Assembly: GCA_947383835.1 (NCBI GenBank)
Contig: CANDEV010000008.1
Span: 62,001-126,000 of the forward strand
DNA: 64,000 nucleotides
DNA from: an uncultured Clostridia bacterium
GTDB taxonomy: Bacteria; Bacillota; Clostridia; Oscillospirales; Ruminococcaceae
Direction of reading: 5' to 3'
In this document: positions 8,012-16,436 of the stretch, piece after piece
Numbering within the stretch: position 1 is the stretch's first letter
How the letters are laid out: the number at the start of each line of letters is the position of its first letter
The notes under the pieces: generated by a model
What the model was told of the DNA's origin: nothing
Databases searched by the model: none
The model's input: only the letters and a program-made list of their open reading frames with translations
Made by a program: the position numbers and the translations under genes

Positions 8012-9379
8012 AAGCATTTAAGACGTCTTGCGGCTGTTCTGACCGCGGTATTCACCGTCAGCATGATACTTACCGTTTCCGCCTCCGCAGCGGTGACATT
8101 TACTCCCAATTTTACTGTGACCAGCGAAGCGGCTGTGCTGATAAATCTTGATAAGGATGTAATTGTTTACGAAAAAAATCCAACGAAAAAAATGTACCCC
8201 GCTTCACTTGTTAAAATAATGACTGCCATAGTTGTGCTGGACAACGTCCCCGACCTTGACAATACAAGCTTTACCGCACCCCTTGCGGTCTTTGACGACC
8301 TTTACGGCAAAGGGGCTTCCTCCGTGGGATACAGCAGGGGGGAGATAATCACCGCCAGAGACCTGATGTATTCCATGCTTATGGCTTCCGCCTGCGAATC
8401 GGCAGGTATCCTTGCTTACTATGTCGGCGGAGACAGTATGCAGAACTTCGTTGACATGATGAACCAAAAGGCTGTTGAGATAGGCTGCACAGGCACTCAT
8501 TTTACAAACCCTCACGGACTTTACGACGACGATCAGTATACCAACGTTTACGACATGGCTATCATTGCAAAATATGCTGTTGACAACTACCCGAAATTTG
8601 TGGAGATCGCCACTACTGCCGAATACAGCCTGAGCGCGACAAACTATCACAGCGAAAGCTGGAATATAAGCCATACAAACTCAATGCTCCACCCCAACAG
8701 CGGATTTTACTACGAGCCTGCAAAGGGACTTAAAACAGGCACTCTCGACGAGTCGGGAAGAAATCTTGCTTCAATGGCAAGCCGCGACGGGAACAATTAT
8801 CTGCTTATAACAATGAACGCTCCCCTTTACGAGGAGGACGGCAGCAAAGCCAACAGACAGTATGAGGATCATGAAAACATTTACGAATGGGCGTTCAACA
8901 CCTTTGAGTACACAAAGATAGTCAACAGCACGGAGGAGATAACGGAAGTCCCCGTAAAGCTCGGCGACGGCGAGGATCACGTAACATTAGTCCCCTCTGA
9001 GGACTTTTACGCTCTGTGGCCCAACACCCTTGACAGCGCAAACCTTAAAACGACCATTGACAAGGACAGCTATTTGGACTCTGACGGCTCTGTTGTCGCG
9101 CCTGTAAAAAAAGGACAGGTACTGGGAAAATACACCCTTTCACTTTCGGGCGAGACGATATGCTCGGTGGACTTAGTTGCAAACAAGGATATCGCTCTTT
9201 CCCAGATCGAATACAACATCATGAAAGCGAAAGCCTTTGTCGGCTCCTTCTGGTTCAAAATGGCTGCTGGAGCTGCGGCTGCGCTTATTGCCGCGTATAT
9301 CATTGTATATGTCCTTGCCACAAGAAAGCGTAAAAGGAAAGTCAAACGCGTCTCCAAAAACGGAAAACGGCGGTTATAG
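8009..9379 (+). CDS. D-alanyl-D-alanine carboxypeptidase (peptidase S11, PBP5/DacF type)
   Basis: A 456-residue low-molecular-weight penicillin-binding protein that trims the terminal D-Ala of peptidoglycan stem peptides outside the membrane. Residues 1-27 are a signal peptide ending SASA. The catalytic SxxK is Ser66-Leu-Val-Lys69 and the KTGT box is at 242-245. The usual SxN motif is SAC at 127-129 instead. A C-terminal beta domain, a transmembrane helix (about 412-436) and a very basic tail (KRKRKVKRVSKNGKRRL) anchor it. Other S11 enzymes use an amphipathic helix, so the true membrane span is a local variation. Translation probably depends on the hairpin-bridged ribosome binding site just upstream. 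The next gene has its own promoter. Confidence 0.93.
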   Translation: MKHLRRLAAVLTAVFTVSMILTVSASAAVTFTPNFTVTSEAAVLINLDKDVIVYEKNPTKKMYPASLVKIMTAIVVLDNVPDLDNTSFTAPLAVFDDLYGKGASSVGYSRGEIITARDLMYSMLMASACESAGILAYYVGGDSMQNFVDMMNQKAVEIGCTGTHFTNPHGLYDDDQYTNVYDMAIIAKYAVDNYPKFVEIATTAEYSLSATNYHSESWNISHTNSMLHPNSGFYYEPAKGLKTGTLDESGRNLASMASRDGNNYLLITMNAPLYEEDGSKANRQYEDHENIYEWAFNTFEYTKIVNSTEEITEVPVKLGDGEDHVTLVPSEDFYALWPNTLDSANLKTTIDKDSYLDSDGSVVAPVKKGQVLGKYTLSLSGETICSVDLVANKDIALSQIEYNIMKAKAFVGSFWFKMAAGAAAALIAAYIIVYVLATRKRKRKVKRVSKNGKRRL

Positions 9380-9382
9380 GAA

Positions 9383-9411
9383 TTGACAAAACATTTTTAA
9401 TGTGGTAAAAT
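9383..9411 (+). promoter_or_regulatory. Sigma-A promoter of the DUF4190-like gene
   Basis: TTGACA at 9383-9388, a 17-base spacer, TAAAAT at 9406-9411, starting four bases after the carboxypeptidase stop codon. Confidence 0.8.
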
Positions 9412-9456
9412 AATAGCATTGCTAAAGCTGTCAATGCTTGAAAGGTGGTTATAAAT

Positions 9457-9732
9457 ATGTCAAAAGATAACGGCAGAAAAAAGCTTTGCGTTTCGAGTTT
9501 GGTTTTGGGTATCGTGGGACTTATATTCTCCTTTATAGTTCCTATCGTTTCATATGCCTGTGCAATACCGGGACTTGTTATCGGTCTTAAAAGGCGAAAG
9601 AAGAATTACAGCTCCTCCGCAGGAATATCCCTCAGCATAGTCGCGCTGTCGCTGGCTCTGATAAACTCAGTCTTCGGAGTACTCATGACAATAAAGATGT
9701 TCTTTTCCGACAAGGACGAGGATAAGGAATAA
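9457..9732 (+). CDS. Small two-helix membrane protein, DUF4190-like
   Basis: A 91-residue protein with two membrane segments (about 12-35 and 48-75), a basic loop GLKRRKKN between them and a charged tail SDKDEDKE. The pattern of a cysteine-containing start (KLCVSSLVLGIVGLIFSF), a GLVIGLKRRKK loop and a second helix resembles DUF4190 proteins, whose function is unknown. The ATG at 9457 is preferred over a GTG 12 bases upstream because AAAGGTGG sits at the right distance from it. It has its own promoter and a terminator immediately after the stop, so it is monocistronic. Confidence 0.65.
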   Translation: MSKDNGRKKLCVSSLVLGIVGLIFSFIVPIVSYACAIPGLVIGLKRRKKNYSSSAGISLSIVALSLALINSVFGVLMTIKMFFSDKDEDKE

Positions 9733-9737
9733 TGCTG

Positions 9738-9773
9738 AAACGCCGTTCCGAAAATTTCGAAACGGCGTTTTTT
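9738..9773 (+). terminator. Rho-independent terminator
   Basis: AAACGCCGTTCCGAAA pairs with TTTCGAAACGGCGTTT with one mismatch, followed by a T-run. It ends the DUF4190-like transcript; on the minus strand there is no comparable U-tract. Confidence 0.85.
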
Positions 9774-9780
9774 ATGTACT

Positions 9781-10989
9781 TTATTCAATTGCTCTGGAAA
9801 GAGTTATGGCAAGAACGTCCTCAGACGCGGAATTTTTCATGTAGTAATTGGTGGTCTCCACTCTGCGGTAAACTCCGTCGTCGCCAAGCTGACGTGTCAC
9901 AACGGCACGCACACGCTCTCCCCGTTCATAGGCTTCAAGCTGGTCGTTCACGTCAAAGGTATCGGAAAAAAGCTTCCTGTCCTCGGGGTGCATACTGGAC
10001 GCGCCATGCACGATAAGCTCGGAGTACACTCCGGTAGAGGGACATGAGCGTGTTGAAAAATGCTCATAGACCATCATATAAAAGCTGTTGCGGCTGAGAT
10101 TGCTTAAAATTATCAATGGATATCTTGTAAAAACAGCGTCAAGAAGAAGCTGCGTCGCGCTTGCGGGCGGCAGGGTCAGAAGTATATCCTCGCTTTCGGC
10201 AGGGCTTTCCGCATTTTTCAAAGCATTGCGAAAGTCCTCCTCGGGCATCGGCTTTGCGAACAGAAAGCCCTGTATAAGCTCGCAGCCGCAGGTTCGCAGA
10301 AAGCCTAACTGCTCCTTTGTTTCCACACCCTCGGCAACGGTGGTAAGCTTCAGCCTATGAGCAAAATCGAAAATGCTTTCGAGAACTATACGCTCCTTTT
10401 CGTTTTCACAGTTGCCGCTTAAAAGGGATTTGTCAATTTTCAGCACCGAAGCGGGAACGTCCTTTACAAAATTAAGTGAGGAAAGTCCGCTTCCGAAGTC
10501 GTCTATCGAAGCCTCAAAGCCTGCGTCGCAAATGCTTTGAACAAACTCGATAATATTGCTTTCGTCCGCGGAAAGCGCCGACTCGGTTATCTCTATTTCA
10601 ACAAGCTTGTGCGGAACATTATATCCGTCCACAGTCTCGCTCAAACGCTTTGCAAAATTCGGTTCGCTTGTATGCAGTCTGGAAAAATTTACAGACACCG
10701 TTACAACGCGGCGGCCGTTTTGAATTTCCCCGCTTAAAAACCGGCAGGTCTCTTCAAGCATATACCAGTCAAGGTCGGAAATAAGCTCCAGCTCCTCAAG
10801 CAATGGGATAAACCGTCCCGGAGATATCATCTCACCCTCGGAAGTTATCCAACGCGCAAGAGCCTCCGCACCCGCGACCTTACCGTTCACAGCGTTGTGC
10901 TTGGACTGATAAAAAACCTTTATCTCCTTATTTTTTATTGCATTTTCAATAAGTCCGCCTATGTTTTCCTTTGTAATTTCGATACTCAT
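9781..10989 (-). CDS. EAL domain cyclic di-GMP phosphodiesterase
   Basis: A 402-residue soluble protein. The EAL domain (residues 10-250) retains the conserved metal and substrate residues: EAL at 42-44, Asn in VSVNFS, Glu in EITESAL, the Asp pair in IDDFGSGLSSL, Lys in KIDKSLL and Glu in AEGVET. The motif before EAL reads YQSK rather than YQP. It should therefore hydrolyse c-di-GMP to pGpG. The last 140 residues form an extra domain (SFYMMVYEHFSTRSCP) that I cannot name and that could be sensory. It lies 25 bases after the HtrA gene and is probably the last gene of the two-component/HtrA operon, an unusual link between envelope stress and c-di-GMP. Confidence 0.9.
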   Translation of the reverse strand: MSIEITKENIGGLIENAIKNKEIKVFYQSKHNAVNGKVAGAEALARWITSEGEMISPGRFIPLLEELELISDLDWYMLEETCRFLSGEIQNGRRVVTVSVNFSRLHTSEPNFAKRLSETVDGYNVPHKLVEIEITESALSADESNIIEFVQSICDAGFEASIDDFGSGLSSLNFVKDVPASVLKIDKSLLSGNCENEKERIVLESIFDFAHRLKLTTVAEGVETKEQLGFLRTCGCELIQGFLFAKPMPEEDFRNALKNAESPAESEDILLTLPPASATQLLLDAVFTRYPLIILSNLSRNSFYMMVYEHFSTRSCPSTGVYSELIVHGASSMHPEDRKLFSDTFDVNDQLEAYERGERVRAVVTRQLGDDGVYRRVETTNYYMKNSASEDVLAITLSRAIE

Positions 10990-11014
10990 AAAACAACCTC
11001 CGGTACACCAAAAT

Positions 11015-12556
11015 TTATTTGATTATATCGCTTGAAGTGTCGTCCTCCATAACTTTGTTCACTGAATATCCCGACATAGAAGAGGTATCGGGCGCAAGCT
11101 CAATATCCACATCAAAGGTAGTGGGATCGCCTGTTATCTCCTTGCGGAATACCGTAAGAGTTACCTTATCCCCAGGAATTTTCCCCGCAAGGACTTCAAG
11201 TATCTCCTCCGTGCCGTATACCCGCGTACCGTCGATATGGGTGATTATATCGTAAGGCTCCAGACCTGCGTTTGCAACGTCGCAGGTTGGATCTATCTCC
11301 ATAACGCAAAGCCCTGCTTCGACCTTGTAGGAGGAAGCAAAATCGTCCCCCACAGAAACAAAGGTCACTCCGACCCTCGCCCTTGTGGAAACATAGCCCT
11401 TTGCCATAAGCTCCTCGGCAATGGGTACAGCGTCGTCTATAGCGATACTGAAGCCGATATTTTCATACTTTTCATGATTCATCAGAGCCACCGCAACGCC
11501 CACTACCTGACCGTACATATTAACGAGCGCGCCGCCTGAATTTCCGGGATTAAGAGCAACGTCAGTCTGTATGCAGCGTATCGTTGCGCTGTTTATATAG
11601 TCGGTGTCTATCTCTCTGTCAAGACCTGTAACATAGCCGTAGGTGACTGTATTTGCAAAGCCGCCTCCCGCTCCCGCAAGAGCAACCTCCTCGCCGATAA
11701 CAAGGTCTGAGGACGTGCCTATCTCCGCGGGAGTAAGATCGTCCCTGTCAATTTTTATCACTGCAAGATCGCTTTTCTTGTCAAAGCCGATAACGGACGC
11801 TTTTTCCTCCGAGCCGTCGTAAAGCTCTACAGCAAGGCGGTTCGCCTCGTCTATAACATGAGCGTTTGTAAGGATATAGCCGTCCGAGGTAAGGATTATC
11901 CCCGACCCCGACGAAGCGGGAACATATGGCACTTCCCCGAAAGCGTTTATCTTCACCTGAGAGGGCAGTATAGTTTTTGCAACTCCGACAGTTGTAAGCA
12001 AGCCTGTCTCCTTGTCCCTGTACATTTCCTCCTCCAGCACTGGCTTGTGCGCCGTGGGAATATTTACGGTGACGTGCTCCGTACTGCCCGACGGCGGAAG
12101 CTCTCTGATTATTGCGGGAGTAAATTCCTGCTCACTGCCGGCTTTTTTGCCGTCACGAACCGATATCGCCGCAGAGATAACAACGATAACCATAAACATC
12201 AATATTACCGCAGCGATGACAACGCAAAGACAGCCTGCGGAAAAACGTCTTTTTTTAGGGGGAACATTTTGCTGCGGCGGAACGTACTGCGCCTGATGCG
12301 GCATTGCATTGTTTGGCATATCGTACTGCGGCAAAGGCGTACCGCTCTGCTGCATATCCTGTCGGGGCTGCTCCGTATTTTGCGTCAGCGGCGGCTGTTC
12401 ACCCGCAGCGTTTTGCGCCTCCTGCGTAACCGGTGCGGACTGCTGCATCTGCTCCGCTGTCTCCGCTTCGGTAACGGGCGGCAGAGAGCTTTGGGGGAAC
12501 TGCTCTGTATTTTCGTTATTTTCCTTGGGTAAATTGTTGTTCTCAAAATTATCCAT
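11015..12556 (-). CDS. Membrane-anchored HtrA/DegP-like serine protease with PDZ domain
   Basis: A 513-residue S1C protease. The first 105 residues are a Gln/Pro-rich cytoplasmic tail, and residues 107-132 form a single membrane span, which places the protease outside. The catalytic triad is visible as His in ILTNAHVIDEA, Asp in KKSDLAVIKID and Ser in ALNPGNSGGALVN. A PDZ domain follows (YDIITHIDGTRVYGTEEILE), then a short tail. HtrA proteases degrade or refold damaged exported proteins. It lies 33 bases after the histidine kinase gene and probably belongs to its regulon, as with other HtrA proteins controlled by envelope-sensing kinases. AGGAGG-like GGAGG precedes the ATG. Confidence 0.93.
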   Translation of the reverse strand: MDNFENNNLPKENNENTEQFPQSSLPPVTEAETAEQMQQSAPVTQEAQNAAGEQPPLTQNTEQPRQDMQQSGTPLPQYDMPNNAMPHQAQYVPPQQNVPPKKRRFSAGCLCVVIAAVILMFMVIVVISAAISVRDGKKAGSEQEFTPAIIRELPPSGSTEHVTVNIPTAHKPVLEEEMYRDKETGLLTTVGVAKTILPSQVKINAFGEVPYVPASSGSGIILTSDGYILTNAHVIDEANRLAVELYDGSEEKASVIGFDKKSDLAVIKIDRDDLTPAEIGTSSDLVIGEEVALAGAGGGFANTVTYGYVTGLDREIDTDYINSATIRCIQTDVALNPGNSGGALVNMYGQVVGVAVALMNHEKYENIGFSIAIDDAVPIAEELMAKGYVSTRARVGVTFVSVGDDFASSYKVEAGLCVMEIDPTCDVANAGLEPYDIITHIDGTRVYGTEEILEVLAGKIPGDKVTLTVFRKEITGDPTTFDVDIELAPDTSSMSGYSVNKVMEDDTSSDIIK

Positions 12557-12589
12557 TTATATCCTCCATATGGGAAATGAAACTTGTTT

Positions 12590-13990
12590 TTATTTCAAAA
12601 GTGAAAATTCAAACTCAACGTACTGCTCATACTGGCTTCGGACGAGTATAGTCCCTCCGTGAAGCTTTATAAGCGACCTGACGATAGAAAGTCCGAGACC
12701 CACTCCGCCGGGGTCGATCCCCCTGGATTCATCGGTTTTATAGAACCTCTCAAAAACCCTTGAAATTTCGTTCTCCTTCAGACCCTCGCCGCTGTTCCTT
12801 ACAGTAACGGAGGTCGTTTCGTCATTTTCCGCAAAAAGAAATTCTATGTATCCGCCCTTGTTTACGAACTTGACCGCATTTTCCACAAGGTTGTACACCA
12901 CCTGCTGGATAAGATCCTTGTCCGCCTTTATCGCAAAAGCGTCGCGGTCAAGACCGCGTATGTCAATGTTTTTTTCATCGATACGCTTTTCAAAGTTAAG
13001 AAGCGTCTGAAAAACTATCGGAATAATATCAAAGCTTTCAGGCGTAAGCGTAAGCTCTCCCGCCTCGTATTTTGAAATATTAAGCATTGATCTGACAAGC
13101 CTTGCAAGACGGCTTATTTCCATTGACACTATTTTCAGATAATGCTCCTGCTGCTCGGGAGGGATAGTACCGTCCAGAATACCGTCTATAAAGCCGCCGA
13201 TAGTGGTCATGGGCGTTTTAAGCTCGTGGGAAACGTTTGAAATAAAGCTTTTTCTTGTCTCCTCCGTTTCTGAAATGGACGTCGCCATTTCATTTATTGA
13301 ATTTGCAAGAAACCCGAACTCGTTTTCCTCCGTAACATTGAGCTTTGCCGAAAAGTCCCCCTCGCCGAATCTGCGGACAGCCATTGTCATTTCCTTGACA
13401 GGTGAGAAAAGGCTTTTCGTATAAAAATACAGAATAAAAAATACTCCCGCCATTATTACCGCCGCCGCCGCAACTACAGTCAAAATAAGCTCTTTAAGAT
13501 AGTCGGTAAGGCTTGCCGCGGGCAGTCTGCCAAAGATCAGACATCTTTCGCCGCCTATACTTATAGGATAAGCTATATTGAAATAATCCTCGGAGTAATA
13601 ATTATCAAGGCTGCTTAGCTCATAAAATCCCTCGTCGGTAACCTTTGAAAGCGTCTCATCGCCGAAATTTTTATCTGTATGAGAACACGGCGATGCCTCG
13701 GAGCAAACCAAGACAGCGCCGTTTGAATCGGTAAGTGTAAAATCAATATCGGAATTTTCGGATATATCGTCGTAAACGCTTTTAAGAAGCGTCCTGTCAA
13801 GCTCCCCGTTCTCGGTGCAGCCGACCGTCTTTGATATGGCGGTTTTCATTATACCGTCAAGATACCTGCGCTTGTCGGTTTTATAGTATTCCCCCGAAAC
13901 GATGAGAATAACGGCACTTACGCAGATAACCGCCGAAAAGAGAAGAGCCGCGCACAAATAGAAAAATTCCGTAAAAATACTTTTATGCAT
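12590..13990 (-). CDS. Sensor histidine kinase, HAMP/HisKA type
   Basis: A 466-residue kinase: transmembrane helix near residues 10-35, an extracellular sensor domain of about 115 residues, a second helix (LILTVVAAAAVIMAGVFFIL), HAMP, the phosphoacceptor VSHELKTPMTTIGG, and an HATPase domain with N box QQVVYNLVENAVKF and G box GVGLGLSIVRSL. The start is taken as the ATG at 13988-13990 with GAGG at a normal distance; an upstream in-frame TTG would overlap further. This overlaps the regulator stop by eight bases, so translation is coupled. It is the cognate kinase of the OmpR-type regulator. Confidence 0.93.
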   Translation of the reverse strand: MHKSIFTEFFYLCAALLFSAVICVSAVILIVSGEYYKTDKRRYLDGIMKTAISKTVGCTENGELDRTLLKSVYDDISENSDIDFTLTDSNGAVLVCSEASPCSHTDKNFGDETLSKVTDEGFYELSSLDNYYSEDYFNIAYPISIGGERCLIFGRLPAASLTDYLKELILTVVAAAAVIMAGVFFILYFYTKSLFSPVKEMTMAVRRFGEGDFSAKLNVTEENEFGFLANSINEMATSISETEETRKSFISNVSHELKTPMTTIGGFIDGILDGTIPPEQQEHYLKIVSMEISRLARLVRSMLNISKYEAGELTLTPESFDIIPIVFQTLLNFEKRIDEKNIDIRGLDRDAFAIKADKDLIQQVVYNLVENAVKFVNKGGYIEFLFAENDETTSVTVRNSGEGLKENEISRVFERFYKTDESRGIDPGGVGLGLSIVRSLIKLHGGTILVRSQYEQYVEFEFSLLK

Positions 13991-14687
13991 TTGCGTCCTC
14001 GTCAGCCTCAAATTTATATCCTACGCCCCAAACGGTTTTAAGAGCCCACTTTTCGGAAACGCCCTCAAGCTTTTCGCGAAGGCGCTTGATGTGAACGTCG
14101 ATAGTACGGGAATCGCCGTAATACTCAAAGCCCCATACCTCGTCCAGAAGCTGATCTCTTGTATAAACACGGTTGGGATTTGAAGCCAAATAGAACAGAA
14201 GCTCCAGCTCCTTGGGGGGAGTATCCATGACCTTTCCGTCAACGCGGAGCTCATATCTTGTCATATTGACAACAAGCTTGTCATAGCGGACTTCCTTGAC
14301 CTCGGACTCGGAGGAGGTCTGACCGATACGTCTTGAAACCGCCTTGATACGGGCGATTACCTCCTTGGTATCAAAGGGCTTAACAATATAGTCGTCAGCG
14401 CCCAGCTCCAGACCGAGAACCTTGTCAAAGGTCTCGCTTTTAGCTGTTATCATAATGATAGGCACGTTTGATTTTTTTCTTATTTCGCGGCAAACCTGCC
14501 AGCCGTCCAGCTCGGGGAGCATGATATCAAGAAGCACGATATCCGGCTTGAGAGCGTTGAATTTTACGACTGCCTCCTCGCCGTCATGGGAGATAATAAC
14601 ACCCCAGCCCTCTTTTTCAAGATAGAGCTTTAAAAGCTCGCAGATGTTGTTGTCATCGTCAACTACTAAAACCTTTCCAAGTGACAT
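13983..14687 (-). CDS. OmpR/PhoB-family response regulator
   Basis: A 234-residue two-domain regulator. The receiver domain has VVDDDNNICEL, the phosphorylated Asp in DIVLLDIMLPELDGW, Thr/Ser in IIMITAK and Lys in DYIVKPF. The C-terminal winged helix contains VYTRDQLLDEVWGFEYYGDS and the recognition helix RTIDVHIKRLREKLE. ATG at 14685-14687 is preferred because AAAGGATGG lies nine bases upstream. It heads a regulator-kinase-HtrA-EAL gene string with gaps under 35 bases. Confidence 0.93.
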   Translation of the reverse strand: MSLGKVLVVDDDNNICELLKLYLEKEGWGVIISHDGEEAVVKFNALKPDIVLLDIMLPELDGWQVCREIRKKSNVPIIMITAKSETFDKVLGLELGADDYIVKPFDTKEVIARIKAVSRRIGQTSSESEVKEVRYDKLVVNMTRYELRVDGKVMDTPPKELELLFYLASNPNRVYTRDQLLDEVWGFEYYGDSRTIDVHIKRLREKLEGVSEKWALKTVWGVGYKFEADEDANA

Positions 14688-14707
14688 AATTAACCATCCT
14701 TTCAAAA

Positions 14708-14827
14708 TTAAGCTGTTTTATTCGGAAGTCGTTGCAGGGAGACGTTTTTCGCACTGCCTGAATTGGCACTGCCTGAATTGGCATTTCCTGCGGCTGAATT
14801 TTCCATAAAATCAACTGCGGCGGACAT
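14708..14827 (-). CDS. Possible 39-codon leader peptide before the response regulator
   Basis: An open frame beginning MSAAVDFMENSAAG and ending 20 bases before the regulator start. It contains a 15-bp tandem duplication (14751-14780) that encodes NSGSA twice. A TATAAT-like -10 on the minus strand at 14861-14856 would place it in the leader RNA. The ribosome binding site is poor and the composition is low-complexity, so it may be untranslated leader rather than a gene. No similarity is recognised. Confidence 0.2.
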   Translation of the reverse strand: MSAAVDFMENSAAGNANSGSANSGSAKNVSLQRLPNKTA

Positions 14828-14974
14828 ATCTTTACCGCAATTGTATACCACTTTAATTATACCAAAATTTGCTCCCGCATAAATAAATATTTTATTAACC
14901 AAATGTTATCTAATTGTAAATTTAACAAAATGTTGCTTTTAATATTACAAAAGAAAAATAAAAAATTCATTTTT

Positions 14975-15203
14975 ACGGGGAACGCCCCGCTGCGGCACTA
15001 CGCGTGCGGCGTTGTTCTACCCCCTGTAATATACAACATACTGTAACTGTATTAAGCCCCTATCAAGGGGGGAGAAAAATACAACGCTATTCAACGCCCA
15101 CGTACAGAGCCGCTTATTCGACCCGCCCCTTGGGGGGCTTCAGTAAAATAAATGCCTGTTGTATTTAACATTGGGGGGACTCCCGCCGCGGGGCGTTCCC
15201 CGT
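14975..15203. repeat. R-family inverted pair, copy R1
   Basis: Two halves in opposite orientation: the left begins ACGGGGAACGCCCCGCTGCG and runs to AAGCCCCTATCAAGGGGG; the right begins CCCGCCCCTTGGGGGGCTTC and ends CCGCGGGGCGTTCCCCGT. The same units occur at 25.1, 25.5 and, degenerate, 27.2 kb. This fills most of the 14.7-15.27 kb gap, along with the sbcDC promoter. The rest of the gap (14828-14974) is AT-rich, with a probable -10 for the regulator. Confidence 0.75.
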
Positions 15204-15232
15204 TTGACATTGCGGACTTTTTTTGATATAAT
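15204..15232 (+). promoter_or_regulatory. Sigma-A promoter of sbcDC
   Basis: TTGACA at 15204-15209, a 17-base spacer and TATAAT at 15227-15232, both perfect. The -35 begins on the base after the R repeat ends. Confidence 0.9.
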
Positions 15233-15269
15233 TATGGCAGAACAAAACTTCCGCAAAGGAGCAACTGCA

Positions 15270-16412
15270 ATGAAAATAGTACACCTATCCGACCTGCATT
15301 TGGGAAAACGTCTCGGTGAATTTTCCCTTGCGGAGGATCAGAGCTTTATACTCGGTCAGATACTTGAAATTATCGGCGCGGAGGCTCCCGACGCGGTTAT
15401 TATCGCGGGAGACGTTTACGACAAGACAGTCCCCCCTGCCGAGGCTGTTCAGCTTTTCAGCGATTTTATCACGGATATTTCCCGCAGAAATATCCAATGC
15501 TTTATCATAAGCGGCAACCACGATTCCCCTGAAAGGATATCCTTCGGCTCGGAGGTCATGAGTGCGGGTGGGGTACACCTTTCCCCCGTTTACAGCGGCA
15601 GGGTCAAGCCTGTCACCCTTACCGACGAATTCGGCAGGATAAATTTTTATATGCTGCCGTTTGTAAAGCCGTCAACGGTGCGCCGCTGTTTAGATGATGA
15701 GGAGCTGCAAGGCTATGGGGAGGCAATTGCCGCAGCCGTCAACAAAATGGATATTGACGAAAACGAGCGTAACGTTTTGATAACCCACCAGTTCGTAACG
15801 GGAGCGGAGCTTTCCGAGTCGGAGGATATTTCCGCAGGAGGCAGCGAAAGCGTCCCCGCAGATATTTTTTCGGGCTTTGACTACACGGCTTTGGGGCATA
15901 TTCACCGTCCCCAGAATATCGGCAGCGAAAAAATAAGATACTGCGGCACTCCTTTGAAATATTCCTTTTCCGAAGCGGGGCAGCAAAAGTCTGTAACAGT
16001 CGCAGAACTTCGGGAAAAGGGTGCTCTTGAAATTAAGACCGTACCCCTTACGCCGCTCCGCGATATGGTTGAGCTTAAAGGCAGCTATGAGGAGCTTACA
16101 GACAAAAGCTTTCTCGAAAGCGGCGGTCACGGCGAGGATTATGTGCGGCTTATCCTGACGGACGAGGAGGACGTCCCCGACGCGCTGACGAAGCTGCGTC
16201 TGCGGTATCACAACCTTATACGGCTTGACTATGACAACAAGCGCACAAAGCAAAGCGCCGCGCTCCCCGACCTTGCGGAAACGGAGGACAAGCCTCCTAT
16301 AGAGCTTTTTGCCGAATTTTTTGACTTCAGGAACAATCAGCCCATGAGCGGCGAGCAGCGCAGCTTTATGGAAAAACTGATAAACGAAACATGGACGGAA
16401 GAAATCTATTAA
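15270..16412 (+). CDS. sbcD: Exonuclease subunit SbcD (MRE11-like nuclease)
   Basis: A 380-residue metallophosphoesterase. Phosphoesterase motifs are in order: MKIVHLSDLHLGKRL, IIAGDVYDKTVPP, ISGNHDSPERISFGS and ALGHIHRPQ, which together bind the two Mn ions. With SbcC it forms the nuclease that cuts hairpins and blocked DNA ends. AAAGGAG lies eight bases before the ATG at 15270; an upstream in-frame extension covers the promoter and repeat and is rejected. sbcC follows after 24 bases. Confidence 0.95.
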   Translation: MKIVHLSDLHLGKRLGEFSLAEDQSFILGQILEIIGAEAPDAVIIAGDVYDKTVPPAEAVQLFSDFITDISRRNIQCFIISGNHDSPERISFGSEVMSAGGVHLSPVYSGRVKPVTLTDEFGRINFYMLPFVKPSTVRRCLDDEELQGYGEAIAAAVNKMDIDENERNVLITHQFVTGAELSESEDISAGGSESVPADIFSGFDYTALGHIHRPQNIGSEKIRYCGTPLKYSFSEAGQQKSVTVAELREKGALEIKTVPLTPLRDMVELKGSYEELTDKSFLESGGHGEDYVRLILTDEEDVPDALTKLRLRYHNLIRLDYDNKRTKQSAALPDLAETEDKPPIELFAEFFDFRNNQPMSGEQRSFMEKLINETWTEEIY

Positions 16413-16436
16413 TTATTAAGATTGGGGATATAGAAA

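Noticed and set aside
15159..15269. N-terminal extension of SbcD
   Set aside because: It lies in the R repeat and the sbcDC promoter; the protein begins at the conserved MKIVHLSDLH.
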